The translations under genes were made by a program, and so were the position numbers. A stretch of 64,000 bases of DNA from an uncultured Clostridia bacterium (GTDB lineage Bacteria > Bacillota > Clostridia > Christensenellales > Borkfalkiaceae), in contig CANQLW010000002.1 in assembly GCA_947624805.1 (NCBI GenBank), positions 1 through 64,000 of the forward strand. Direction: 5' to 3'. Numbering within the stretch: position 1 is the stretch's first letter; every line of letters starts with the position of its first letter. This document shows positions 19,627-29,394 of this stretch, piece by piece. The notes beneath the pieces were generated by a model that saw only the letters and a list, made by a program, of their open reading frames with translations, made no database searches and had not been told where the DNA came from.

Positions 19627-20955
19627 ATGATTTTTGTCCATTCCAAGCCTGTTTCGGACTGCTATTTCATCGGGATCGGCGGGATCAGCATGAGCGCGCT
19701 AGCCCTGCTTCTCAGAGACCGCGGCGTAAAAGTCCGCGGGAGCGATGCCTGTGAGGGGGAGATGACCAAAAAACTCCGTGCGTGCGGCATTCCCGTCCAT
19801 ATCGGCGACGGGGAGGAGATCACGGAGGAACTTGTCGTCTTTACGGGCGCAGTATCGGAGGACAACAGACAGCTCACCTCAGCGCGGCGGGCGGGGAAAA
19901 TAATCCTCTCGCGGGCGGAGCTCCTCGGCACCGTCGCCTCTTCCTTCCGTCATGTCGTATCGATCGCGGGTTGTCACGGAAAGACGACGACGTGCTGTAT
20001 GCTCTCCCATATCCTTCTCACCGCGGGGAAGCCCTTTGCCTGCCACATCGGCGGGGAAGATCTCGATCTCGGGAACTATCATTCGGTGGGCGGGGAGTAC
20101 TTTGTCACCGAGGCCTGTGAGTTCAAACGAAGTTTTTTGCAACTCGAGAGCGAGATCGGCGTCGTGCTCAACTGCGACAGAGATCATACCGACTGCTATA
20201 AGACGAGAGGGGAACTCCTTGCCGCCTATGGGGATTTTGCAGCGAGATCCGCCTGTGCCGTCGTCAATGCAGACGATATCTATGCAAGAAATATTCCCCA
20301 CGCGCTCTCGTTTGGGTTGCATAACGGCGAGATCCGCGCCGAACGGCTGCGCAGCGACGGGGAGCGGTATTCCTTCACAGTGACGGAAGGGGGAAATCCC
20401 GTCATCCGTCTCTCTTTGCGTGTCGTCGGCGTCGTGAACGTCATGAATGCTCTCGCCGCGTATGCCTGTGCACGGCGGCTGGGGCTTACGGCGGAGGAAA
20501 TCAGGCGGGGGATCGAATCCTTCCGCGGCGTCAAGAGAAGGTTTGAGTATGTCGGGACGTTCGGGGGCGTGCCCGTCGTCTGCGATTATGCCCATCACCC
20601 GCGGGAGATCGCCGCGACGCTCTACACGGCGCAACGGCTCACGGAGGGACGGGTACATCTCGTCTTTCAGCCGCATACCTATACGCGGACACGGGATCTC
20701 ATGGAGTCCTTTGTCCAGAGTCTCTCCAAGGCGGAAGCGCCGATCGTCTATAAGACATATGCCGCGCGGGAGACATACGACTGGGCGGGGAGCGCCGCCT
20801 GTCTCGCGAGCAAGATCGCTTCGGCCGCCTATGTCGCTTCCCCCTCCCGCCTTGAACTTCTGCTCAAAGGAAGGGTCACGGGCGGGGATATGGTTCTCGT
20901 CCTCGGCGCAGGGGACATCTATTCCGTCATAAAGACCTTGCTCAACCCCATATGA
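19627..20955 (+). CDS. murC: UDP-N-acetylmuramate--L-alanine ligase
   Basis: YFIGIGGISMSALALLLRDRG, VSIAGCHGKTTTCCMLSHIL, VPVVCDYAHHPREIAATL. Confidence 0.95.
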   Translation: MIFVHSKPVSDCYFIGIGGISMSALALLLRDRGVKVRGSDACEGEMTKKLRACGIPVHIGDGEEITEELVVFTGAVSEDNRQLTSARRAGKIILSRAELLGTVASSFRHVVSIAGCHGKTTTCCMLSHILLTAGKPFACHIGGEDLDLGNYHSVGGEYFVTEACEFKRSFLQLESEIGVVLNCDRDHTDCYKTRGELLAAYGDFAARSACAVVNADDIYARNIPHALSFGLHNGEIRAERLRSDGERYSFTVTEGGNPVIRLSLRVVGVVNVMNALAAYACARRLGLTAEEIRRGIESFRGVKRRFEYVGTFGGVPVVCDYAHHPREIAATLYTAQRLTEGRVHLVFQPHTYTRTRDLMESFVQSLSKAEAPIVYKTYAARETYDWAGSAACLASKIASAAYVASPSRLELLLKGRVTGGDMVLVLGAGDIYSVIKTLLNPI

Positions 20956-20962
20956 GTCTTTC

Positions 20963-20988
20963 TCCTCCGCCTGTCGGAGGATTTTTTT
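20963..20988 (+). terminator. Rho-independent terminator after murC
   Basis: TCCTCCGCCTGTCGGAGGATTTTTTT. Confidence 0.88.
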
Positions 20989-21019
20989 GAAAATCGGCAA
21001 TAAAAAATTCGATTTGCTA

Positions 21020-21048
21020 TTGAAACCTTTCGGAAAATATAGTATAAT
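21020..21048 (+). promoter_or_regulatory. Promoter of glycogen operon
   Basis: TTGAAA-17 bp-TATAAT. Confidence 0.7.
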
Positions 21049-21092
21049 AAGTCTTAGGTTCAGTCGTCGCCTTGAAAAGCGGCGGAGAGTAT

Positions 21093-23045
21093 ATGCAAGA
21101 AACACGGGGTAAACGTATGGCAAGTGCAGAAAGGGAGACGGATTTCCCGCTCTATCTGTATCATCACGGAAAAAACGATCGGATCTACGACTTATACGGC
21201 GCTCACAGGGCCGTGCAGAACGGCAAGGAGGGGTATCTCTTCCGCGTCTGGGCGCCGCACGCACGTTCCGTCTCCGTCGTGGGGGATTTCAACGGCTGGG
21301 ACGAGACGTCGCATATCATGGAACGCATGATAGACGGGCAGTCCTTCGAGCTCTTCATCCCGGGCCTCAGACAGTACGACATCTATAAATATTGTATCGT
21401 CGCCGCGGACGGGAGAAAACTCATGAAGGCGGACCCCGTCGGGTTCCATACGGAGACGCCTCCCGAGACCGCCTCCAAACTCTACGATCTCGAAGGCTAT
21501 GAATGGGGGGATGCGGAATATTTCAAGGGGATTTCGAATAGAAATATTTATTCCTCCCCCGTCAACATTTACGAAGTCAACCTGCTCTCATGGAAAAAAC
21601 ATGAGGACGGCAACTATCTTTCCTATCGTGATCTTGCGTCGGAGCTCGTCTCCTACGTCAAGGAGATGGGCTATACCCATGTCGAATTTATGCCCGTGAC
21701 GGAATATCCCTTCGACGGCTCTTGGGGATATCAGGTTACGGGCTACTTTGCGGTCACCTCCCGCCTCGGAACGCCGAAGGATTTCATGTATCTTGTCGAC
21801 AGCTTCCACAGAGCGGGGATCGGCGTCATCCTCGACTGGGTGCCTGCCCATTTCCCCAAGGACGCGCACGGGCTCTATGAATTTGACGGACAGCCCCTCT
21901 ACGAAAGCAGCCAGTGGGACAGGATGGAACACAAGAGCTGGGGGACCCGCCGCTTCGATTACGGAAGGGAAGAGGTTTTGTCCTTCCTCATCTCGGGCGC
22001 GTGCTTCTTCTTCGATAAATTCCATGTGGACGGGCTCCGCGTGGACGCCGTCGCTTCCATGCTCTATCTGGATTATGACAAACGCCCCGGGGAGTGGGTC
22101 CCCAATATCTACGGCGAAAACAAGAATCTCGAGGCGATCGCCTTCCTTCGCCGTCTCAATGAAGCCGTCTTCCTGCGCTTCCCGTATGCGATGATGATCG
22201 CCGAGGAGAGCACGGCGTGGGGGCTCGTCACCAAACCTGCCTCGATCGGGGGCCTCGGCTTCAATTTCAAGTGGAATATGGGCTGGATGAACGATATGCT
22301 CTCCTATCTGTGCCTGAACCCGTATTTCCGCATGAACAATCACAACAAGCTCACCTTCTCCATGATGTATGCCTTCTCGGAGAATTATGTGCTTCCCATC
22401 TCGCATGACGAAGTTGTTCACGGGAAGTGCTCCCTCATCAACAAGATGCCGGGGGAATACGAGGAAAAGTTCGCGGGCGTGCGTGCCTTCCTCGGGTATA
22501 TGTTCGCCCACCCCGGGAAGAAGCTCAATTTCATGGGCTATGAATTCGGGCAATTCAAGGAATGGGATTATAAAGAGGGGATCGAATTTTTTCTCCGCGA
22601 CGAGTATGAGCTCCACGGCAAGCTCTCGGTCTATGTCAAGGCGCTGAATACGTTCTATAAGAATTCACCCGCCTTCTATGAGATTGAGGACAGCTGGGAC
22701 GGGTTCGAGTGGCTCGCTCCCGACGATGCTGACAGGAACATCGTCTCCTTTATCCGCCGCGACAGGGCGGGGAATGAGATTATCTGCCTTACTTGCTTCT
22801 CGGGCGCGGACGCGAAGGATTACCTCCTCGGCGTCAATCGGAAGGGAAAATATAAAATTATTTTCTCATCGGACGATAAAAAGTACGGCGGAGAGGGGAA
22901 ACTGAGTAAGAAGACCTATACTGCCGTCAAGGCGCCCAGCCATGGGAAGGAGTATTCGCTCCGTATCGATGTACCGAAGTTCACGTGTCTCTATCTCGTC
23001 TATGTCCCGACGGAGACGCGGACAAGCAAAACAAGCAAAATTTAG
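21093..23045 (+). CDS. glgB: 1,4-alpha-glucan branching enzyme
   Basis: VWAPHARSVSVVGDFNGWD, VHGKCSLINKMPGEYEEKFAGVRAFLGYMFAHPGKKLNFMGYEFGQ; exact start uncertain (21072, 21093 or 21117). Confidence 0.95.
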   Translation: MQETRGKRMASAERETDFPLYLYHHGKNDRIYDLYGAHRAVQNGKEGYLFRVWAPHARSVSVVGDFNGWDETSHIMERMIDGQSFELFIPGLRQYDIYKYCIVAADGRKLMKADPVGFHTETPPETASKLYDLEGYEWGDAEYFKGISNRNIYSSPVNIYEVNLLSWKKHEDGNYLSYRDLASELVSYVKEMGYTHVEFMPVTEYPFDGSWGYQVTGYFAVTSRLGTPKDFMYLVDSFHRAGIGVILDWVPAHFPKDAHGLYEFDGQPLYESSQWDRMEHKSWGTRRFDYGREEVLSFLISGACFFFDKFHVDGLRVDAVASMLYLDYDKRPGEWVPNIYGENKNLEAIAFLRRLNEAVFLRFPYAMMIAEESTAWGLVTKPASIGGLGFNFKWNMGWMNDMLSYLCLNPYFRMNNHNKLTFSMMYAFSENYVLPISHDEVVHGKCSLINKMPGEYEEKFAGVRAFLGYMFAHPGKKLNFMGYEFGQFKEWDYKEGIEFFLRDEYELHGKLSVYVKALNTFYKNSPAFYEIEDSWDGFEWLAPDDADRNIVSFIRRDRAGNEIICLTCFSGADAKDYLLGVNRKGKYKIIFSSDDKKYGGEGKLSKKTYTAVKAPSHGKEYSLRIDVPKFTCLYLVYVPTETRTSKTSKI

Positions 23046-23057
23046 GGGGTGTCAAAT

Positions 23058-24248
23058 ATGCTCAGGAAAAAGGAATGTGTCGCGATGCTTTTGGCGGGCG
23101 GACAGGGCTCAAGGCTCTATGCGCTCACCAATCATATCGCAAAACCTGCGGTTGCCTTCGGCGCGAAATATCGGATCATCGATTTCCCGCTCTCCAACTG
23201 CATCAACTCGGGGATCGATACCGTCGGCGTGCTCACCCAGTATGAGCCGCTCGAGCTCAACGAGTACATCGGGAACGGCCAGCCGTGGGATCTCGACCGC
23301 ACGTTCGGCGGCGTGCATATTCTCTCGCCCTATCAGGCGAAGAAGAAACAGTCATGGTTTGAGGGGACGGCAAACGCGATCTATCAGAACCTTCCCTTCA
23401 TGAAAAAGTACAATCCCGATTACGTGCTCATCCTCTCGGGCGATCACATCTATAAGATGAATTATGCCGAGATGCTCCGCGCCCACAAGGCGACGGGGGC
23501 GGACTGCACGATCGCCGCGATCGAGGTCCCCATGAAGGAGGCGTCCCGCTTCGGGATCCTCAACACGCGTGAGGACGGCTCGATCTATGAATTCGAGGAG
23601 AAGCCGAAGGTTCCCAAGAGCAATCTTGCCTCCATGGGCATCTACATCTTCACGGCGGAAAAGCTCTTCAAATATCTCGAAGAGGACGACGCAAACCCGT
23701 CCTCCTCAAAGGACTTCGGAAAGGACGTCCTCCCCGCCATGTTGAACGCGGGCGAGAAGATGTATTCTTACCGCTTCAAGGGCTACTGGAAAGACGTTGG
23801 GACGATCTCTTCGCTCTGGGAATCGAATATGGATCTCCTCGGCGAAAATCCCGCCTTCGATCTCTTCGATTCCGATTGGAAGATCCATTCCCGCAATCCG
23901 CTTGCACCGCCCGAGCATATCGGCTCAGAGGCCGTCGTGAGCAATTCGCTCATCGCGCTCGGCTGTGAAGTGGACGGGGTCGTCAAAAATTCCGTGCTCG
24001 CGGCGGGCGTCATCGTCGAAAAGGGCGCCGTCGTCGAGGATAGCGTCATCATGGCGGGAACTGTCATCAGGAGCGGCGCAACTGTCCGTTATTCCATCAT
24101 CGACGAGAACGTCGTCGTGGAAGAAGGGACGACGGTCGGAGAGGCAAAAGAGGCGGGGAACGGGATCGCCGTTCTCGGCAGGAACATTTCCGTTTCGGGC
24201 AATGTCGCGGGCGGAAAGATCATCGATAAGGATTACAAGGGGGAATAA
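23058..24248 (+). CDS. glgC: Glucose-1-phosphate adenylyltransferase
   Basis: [61 protein letters not shown]. Confidence 0.96.
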   Translation: MLRKKECVAMLLAGGQGSRLYALTNHIAKPAVAFGAKYRIIDFPLSNCINSGIDTVGVLTQYEPLELNEYIGNGQPWDLDRTFGGVHILSPYQAKKKQSWFEGTANAIYQNLPFMKKYNPDYVLILSGDHIYKMNYAEMLRAHKATGADCTIAAIEVPMKEASRFGILNTREDGSIYEFEEKPKVPKSNLASMGIYIFTAEKLFKYLEEDDANPSSSKDFGKDVLPAMLNAGEKMYSYRFKGYWKDVGTISSLWESNMDLLGENPAFDLFDSDWKIHSRNPLAPPEHIGSEAVVSNSLIALGCEVDGVVKNSVLAAGVIVEKGAVVEDSVIMAGTVIRSGATVRYSIIDENVVVEEGTTVGEAKEAGNGIAVLGRNISVSGNVAGGKIIDKDYKGE

Positions 24249-24252
24249 AACA

Positions 24253-25368
24253 ATGGCACATTCCGCAGTCGGCGTCATTTTTTCGAATATCAACGATGAA
24301 AATTTGTCCGAACTCTCCCGTCACAGAACGATGGCTTCCGTGCCCTATGGCGGAAGATACCGTCTCATCGACTTCACCCTGTCGAACATGGTGAACTCGG
24401 GGATTACGACGGTCGGTATCGTCACAAAACATAATTATCAGTCCCTGATCGACCACCTCGGCAGCGGGAAGGACTGGGATCTCGCACGGAAGGACGGCGG
24501 GATCATCCTGCTTCCGCCCTATTCCAACGAGACGGATGCGCCCTACACGACCCGCCTCGAGGCGCTCATGGGCATTACGGGCTTCCTCAACCACCGCAAT
24601 GAGGACTATGTCGTGATCACGGATTGCGACGGGATTGCCCGTGTCGACCTTCAGTCCATCCTGCATTTCCATGAGGAAAATCATGCGGATATCACGATGG
24701 TCTACCATGAGGAGACGGAGCCTGCTCAATCCTCCTACTTTATGACGCTCGAACCCGACGAGACGGGCAGAGTCAAGGGGATCAAGATCAATCCCAAACA
24801 CAAGGGCGGAAAGTACGACCTCTACGTCAACATCATGGTGATGAGCAGGGAATTTCTCATCAACACGATTCAGGACGCCGTCACGAGGGGGCTTTCGAGC
24901 TTCGGCAGGGACATTCTCACGAAGAATGTGGACACGTTACGGATCTTCGGGTACCGCTTCGGCGGGTATTATGCGACGATCAGCTCTCTTCGCAATTACT
25001 TTGCACACAGCATGGAGCTGCTCGAGAAGGATGTGCGCGACGAGCTCTTCGGCGCCCGCGACATCTATACCAAAGTCCGTGATTCCGCTCCGAGCAAATA
25101 CATCGGCGGCGCGGTCGTCAAAAATTCCCTCGTATCGGACGGTTGCGTCATCGAGGGGACGGTGGAAAACAGCATTCTCTTCCGCGGCGTCAAAGTTGGG
25201 AAGGGGAGCGTCGTCAAAAATTCTATCGTCATGCAGGATTCCGTGATCGGTACGAACGTTAGTCTCGACTGCGTCATTACCGATAAGAACGTCGTCATCC
25301 GTGACGGAAGACATCTTTCGGGCTGTGAAGCTCTGCCGTACTTTATCGCCAAGGGCAGAATGCTTTGA
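24253..25368 (+). CDS. glgD: GlgC-like regulatory subunit GlgD
   Basis: MAHSAVGVIFSNINDENLSELSRHRTMASVPYGGRYRLIDFTLSNMVNSGI. Confidence 0.94.
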   Translation: MAHSAVGVIFSNINDENLSELSRHRTMASVPYGGRYRLIDFTLSNMVNSGITTVGIVTKHNYQSLIDHLGSGKDWDLARKDGGIILLPPYSNETDAPYTTRLEALMGITGFLNHRNEDYVVITDCDGIARVDLQSILHFHEENHADITMVYHEETEPAQSSYFMTLEPDETGRVKGIKINPKHKGGKYDLYVNIMVMSREFLINTIQDAVTRGLSSFGRDILTKNVDTLRIFGYRFGGYYATISSLRNYFAHSMELLEKDVRDELFGARDIYTKVRDSAPSKYIGGAVVKNSLVSDGCVIEGTVENSILFRGVKVGKGSVVKNSIVMQDSVIGTNVSLDCVITDKNVVIRDGRHLSGCEALPYFIAKGRML

Positions 25369-25405
25369 GCATAACGCGATTTCAGGAGGAAAGGGGGAAA
25401 AGAAA

Positions 25406-26938
25406 ATGAGTGCATCAACAAAGAGAACCAAAGTGAAGACAGCGGAACCCGAGATCGAGGTCATGAAAGCATCGGAAGCGCCCGTCGAAGCGCCCGAGGA
25501 AGCAAAGGTCACGCCGAAAAAGAAGATCCTCTTTGTCGCTTCCGAGGCGGCGCCTTTTATCGCGACGGGCGGGCTTGCGGAAGTCATCGGTTCGCTCTCC
25601 AAGGCGCTTGCACGGGATGAAAAATACGACGTGAGAGTCGTGATCCCGCTCTATCAGGACATCAAAAAGGAGTACCGCAAAGACTTCAAGTTTATCGGCA
25701 ACACCTATGTCAGCCTGTCGTGGAGAAACCAGTATTGCGGCGTTTTCGAGTACACACAGGACAATGTGACCTACTATTTCCTCGATAACGAATACTATTT
25801 CAAACGCCCCGGTTGTTATGGGTATTACGACGACGGCGAACGGTTCGCCTTCTTCTGTCGCGGCGTCATGGAAGTCATGAATTTCATCGGATTCTATCCC
25901 GACATCATGCACTGCCACGACTGGCAGGCCGCCCTTGCCGCGCTCTATCTCAAGACGATCTATTGTTTCCGTCCCGAATACCAGTTCATCCGCGCGGTAT
26001 TTACCATCCATAACATCGAATATCAGGGGAAATACTCCCTCGATATCCTCGAAGATCTCTTCGGGATCTCCTACCATTTCCAGAATCTCGTGGAGTACGA
26101 CCGCTGTATCAATCTCATGAAGGGGGCGATTGAATGCTGTGAATGCTTCTCGACCGTCTCGCCGACCTATGCGCAGGAGATCAAGGATCCCTATTATTCC
26201 CATGGGCTGGACCCGATCATCCGCCGCAATGAATTCAAGCTCCGCGGCATTCTCAACGGCATCGATCCCGATTACTATAACCCTGCGACGGACGTCGCTC
26301 TCTTCGAAAATTACAGCGAGGAGGACCTTAGGGGGAAGGCCGTCTGCAAGGAAGAGCTTCAAAGGATGCTCAATCTTCCCGTGAAGCCCGATACGCCCGT
26401 CGTCGCCATGATCACGAGGCTCGTCACCCACAAGGGACTCGACCTCGTCAAAGAGGTGATCGAACAGGCGCTCCGTCAGGATATGCAGTTCGTCATCCTC
26501 GGCACGGGGGATTCCTCCTATGAAAACTACTTCTCAGATCTTGCAAGGCGGTACCCGGGGAAGGTCGTTTCCGTGATCTCCTTCAATTCCGATCTCTCGC
26601 GTAAGATCTATTCGGGGGCGGATATCTTCCTCATGCCCTCCAAGAGCGAGCCGTGCGGCCTCTCGCAGATGATCGCCTCCCGCTACGGGACGGTCGCAAT
26701 CGTGCGTGAGACGGGCGGACTCAAGGACAGCATCACGCCGTATGGCGCGGGCGGGAACGGATTCACATTCCGCGATTATAATGCGTACGATATGCTGTAT
26801 GTGATCAACGAAGCGATCGGCGTTTACCGCAATAAGGAAGCGTGGAAGGAGCTCATCATCAAGGCGATGAGGACGGATTTCACATGGGCATCCTCCGCGC
26901 GCGAATACGAAGAGATGTACCGTAATTTGCTCAAATAA
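25406..26938 (+). CDS. glgA: Glycogen synthase
   Basis: ILFVASEAAPFIATGGLAEVIGSLSKAL; IFLMPSKSEPCGLSQMIASRYGTVAIVRETGGLKDSI. Confidence 0.96.
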   Translation: MSASTKRTKVKTAEPEIEVMKASEAPVEAPEEAKVTPKKKILFVASEAAPFIATGGLAEVIGSLSKALARDEKYDVRVVIPLYQDIKKEYRKDFKFIGNTYVSLSWRNQYCGVFEYTQDNVTYYFLDNEYYFKRPGCYGYYDDGERFAFFCRGVMEVMNFIGFYPDIMHCHDWQAALAALYLKTIYCFRPEYQFIRAVFTIHNIEYQGKYSLDILEDLFGISYHFQNLVEYDRCINLMKGAIECCECFSTVSPTYAQEIKDPYYSHGLDPIIRRNEFKLRGILNGIDPDYYNPATDVALFENYSEEDLRGKAVCKEELQRMLNLPVKPDTPVVAMITRLVTHKGLDLVKEVIEQALRQDMQFVILGTGDSSYENYFSDLARRYPGKVVSVISFNSDLSRKIYSGADIFLMPSKSEPCGLSQMIASRYGTVAIVRETGGLKDSITPYGAGGNGFTFRDYNAYDMLYVINEAIGVYRNKEAWKELIIKAMRTDFTWASSAREYEEMYRNLLK

Positions 26939-26967
26939 CCTTTTTATCAGGAGTAATATAACAGACT

Positions 26968-29391
26968 ATGACAAAACTCACCGAACAGGAAGCACAAAAG
27001 CTGATCGCGGGAAAACTCACGCGCTATTTCGGCGTGAGCCCGCAGGAAGCGTCGAGAGAACAGATCTACAAGGCAGTCGTCATGAGCGTGAGAGATATCA
27101 TGCTCGAAAAACGGCAGAAATTTCATCTCAAGATCAAAGCGGCGAAGGCAAAGCGCGTCTATTATCTTTGCATGGAATTTCTCATGGGCAGATCGCTGAA
27201 AAACAGCATCTTTAACCTCGGGATTGGGAAACCCATCGAGGCTGCCCTGAAGAACTTCAACCTTCGTCTCGAGGATCTCTATGAAGAAGAGCCCGATGCA
27301 GGGCTCGGCAATGGGGGACTCGGGCGGCTTGCCGCTTGCTTTCTCGACGGTCTTGCGACGCAGAATTATCCCGCGATGGGATTCTCGATCTGCTATCAGT
27401 ACGGTCTTTTCAAGCAGAAGATCGTCGACGGGTGGCAGATGGAATTGCCCGACGTTTGGCTCCCCGGCGGCGAGGCTTGGCTGACGCAACGCTCCGATAA
27501 GCAATTTATCGTGCGTTTTGACGGCGAACTTGAGGAAAAGTGGACAGATCACGGCATGGAGACCGTTTATCACAACGCAAAGGAAGTGGAGGCGATCGCA
27601 TACGACATGATGGTTTCGGGCGAAAATTCCGAGGCCGTCTCCGTGCTCCGTCTCTGGCGTTCCCGTGCGGTGCAGAAGTTTGACCTGCAGCTCTTCTCGC
27701 AGGGCAATTATGAAGCCGTCATGCGTGACGACAGCGACGCTCAGCTCATCTCCAAGGTGCTCTATCCATCGGATAACCATTACGAGGGGAAGTCGTTGCG
27801 CCTCAAACAACAGTATTTCCTCGTATCGGCGTCCCTGCAATGTATTGTTGCAGATCATAAACGCCGCTACGGACCGCTTACGCTCCTGCCTGAGATGGCG
27901 GCAATCCACATCAACGACACCCATCCCGCGCTTGCCATCCCCGAGCTCATGCGGATCCTGCTCGACGAGAATTATTTCGACTGGGACACGGCTTGGAACA
28001 TCACGACGGCGACCTGCGCCTATACGAACCATACCGTCATGGCGGAAGCGCTCGAAACATGGGCGGAGGACCTCATCGCCCGCCGTCTTCCCAGAATTTA
28101 CGGCATTCTGAAGGAGATCAACCGCCGCTTCTGCGACGATCTCTGGCACAGATTTCCCGGGGACTGGAACAAGATCTCACGGATGGCGGTCCTGTCGCAC
28201 AATACCGTCCGTATGGCGAATCTCTGTGTGATGGGTTCCCACAGCGTCAACGGTGTCTCGTCGTTGCACAGCGAGATCATCAAGGACAGCATTTTCCACG
28301 ATTTCTACGAATATACCCCCGAGAAATTCACAAATGTGACGAACGGCATTGCCCACAGGCGGTGGCTCAACCAGTCCAATCCCGAGCTCTGCTCGCTCCT
28401 CAACGACACGATCGGCGAAGGGTACGACAAGGATCCCATGAAGCTCGCCGAATTCAAGAAGTTTGAGGATGATGAGAGCGTTCTGAAGCGTCTTGATGAA
28501 ATCAAACGGATCAAAAAGGAGCAGTTCGCGGCCTATGCGAGATCTTATCAAGGCGTCCTGATCGACCCCAACACCGTTTTCGACGTACAGGCAAAGCGGA
28601 TGCACGAGTACAAGCGCCAGCTTCTCAACGTCCTGCACATCATCGCCGAATACAACGCGCTCAGGGAAAATCCCGACCTCGATGTCCTGCCCAAGACCTA
28701 TATTTTCGGCGCAAAGGCTGCGGCGGGGTACGATATGGCGAAGCAGATCATCAAACTTATCTGCTTCCTCGCCGAGGATATCGCCAAAAATCCCAAGGTC
28801 CGAGAGAAACTCAACGTCATCTACATGGAAAATTACAATGTCACCATGTCCGAGATGCTGATGCCTGCGTCCGAGATCTCCGAACAGATCTCGCTTGCGG
28901 GGAAAGAGGCGAGCGGAACGGGGAACATGAAGTTCATGATCAACGGCGCGCTCACGATCGGAACGCTCGACGGGGCAAACGTTGAAATGGCGGAACGCGT
29001 CGGTTCGGAGAACATTTTCATCTTCGGGCTCAAGGCGGACGAAGTCAAACAGCTCTGGGGCAGCGGCTATAATTCCAGCGCCTACTATAACCAGAACTAT
29101 TCGATGAGACGGATCATTGAATCGATGATCGTCGGCTTCAACGGCTGCTCCTTTGCGGATATCGCAAACTATCTGCTTCGGAATTCGCCTGTTGCCGATC
29201 CCTATATGTGCCTTGCCGACTATGATTCGTATGCGCAGACGCAGAATACGATGTCCGCGCTCTACAGGAACAATAAGCGTGAATGGAACAAAAAGTCCCT
29301 CAACAACATCGCCGCGGCGGGATATTTCTCCGCGGACAGGAGCGTCCGTGAGTACGCGACAAAGATCTGGGGCCTGAAATCACTCAAATAA
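26968..29391 (+). CDS. glgP: Glycogen/starch phosphorylase
   Basis: YLCMEFLMGRSLKNS, GLGNGGLGRLAACFLDGLAT, EASGTGNMKFMINGALTIGTLDGANVEM (PLP site). Confidence 0.97.
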   Translation: MTKLTEQEAQKLIAGKLTRYFGVSPQEASREQIYKAVVMSVRDIMLEKRQKFHLKIKAAKAKRVYYLCMEFLMGRSLKNSIFNLGIGKPIEAALKNFNLRLEDLYEEEPDAGLGNGGLGRLAACFLDGLATQNYPAMGFSICYQYGLFKQKIVDGWQMELPDVWLPGGEAWLTQRSDKQFIVRFDGELEEKWTDHGMETVYHNAKEVEAIAYDMMVSGENSEAVSVLRLWRSRAVQKFDLQLFSQGNYEAVMRDDSDAQLISKVLYPSDNHYEGKSLRLKQQYFLVSASLQCIVADHKRRYGPLTLLPEMAAIHINDTHPALAIPELMRILLDENYFDWDTAWNITTATCAYTNHTVMAEALETWAEDLIARRLPRIYGILKEINRRFCDDLWHRFPGDWNKISRMAVLSHNTVRMANLCVMGSHSVNGVSSLHSEIIKDSIFHDFYEYTPEKFTNVTNGIAHRRWLNQSNPELCSLLNDTIGEGYDKDPMKLAEFKKFEDDESVLKRLDEIKRIKKEQFAAYARSYQGVLIDPNTVFDVQAKRMHEYKRQLLNVLHIIAEYNALRENPDLDVLPKTYIFGAKAAAGYDMAKQIIKLICFLAEDIAKNPKVREKLNVIYMENYNVTMSEMLMPASEISEQISLAGKEASGTGNMKFMINGALTIGTLDGANVEMAERVGSENIFIFGLKADEVKQLWGSGYNSSAYYNQNYSMRRIIESMIVGFNGCSFADIANYLLRNSPVADPYMCLADYDSYAQTQNTMSALYRNNKREWNKKSLNNIAAAGYFSADRSVREYATKIWGLKSLK

Positions 29392-29394
29392 CCG

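Noticed and set aside
19879-21264. 461-aa minus-strand ORF opposite murC/glgB
   Set aside because: Crosses a terminator and two conserved genes; Arg-rich shadow composition.
24253-25368. glgD as a second functional glgC
   Set aside because: N-terminus and order glgC-glgD-glgA match the known regulatory-subunit arrangement of Firmicutes glycogen operons.
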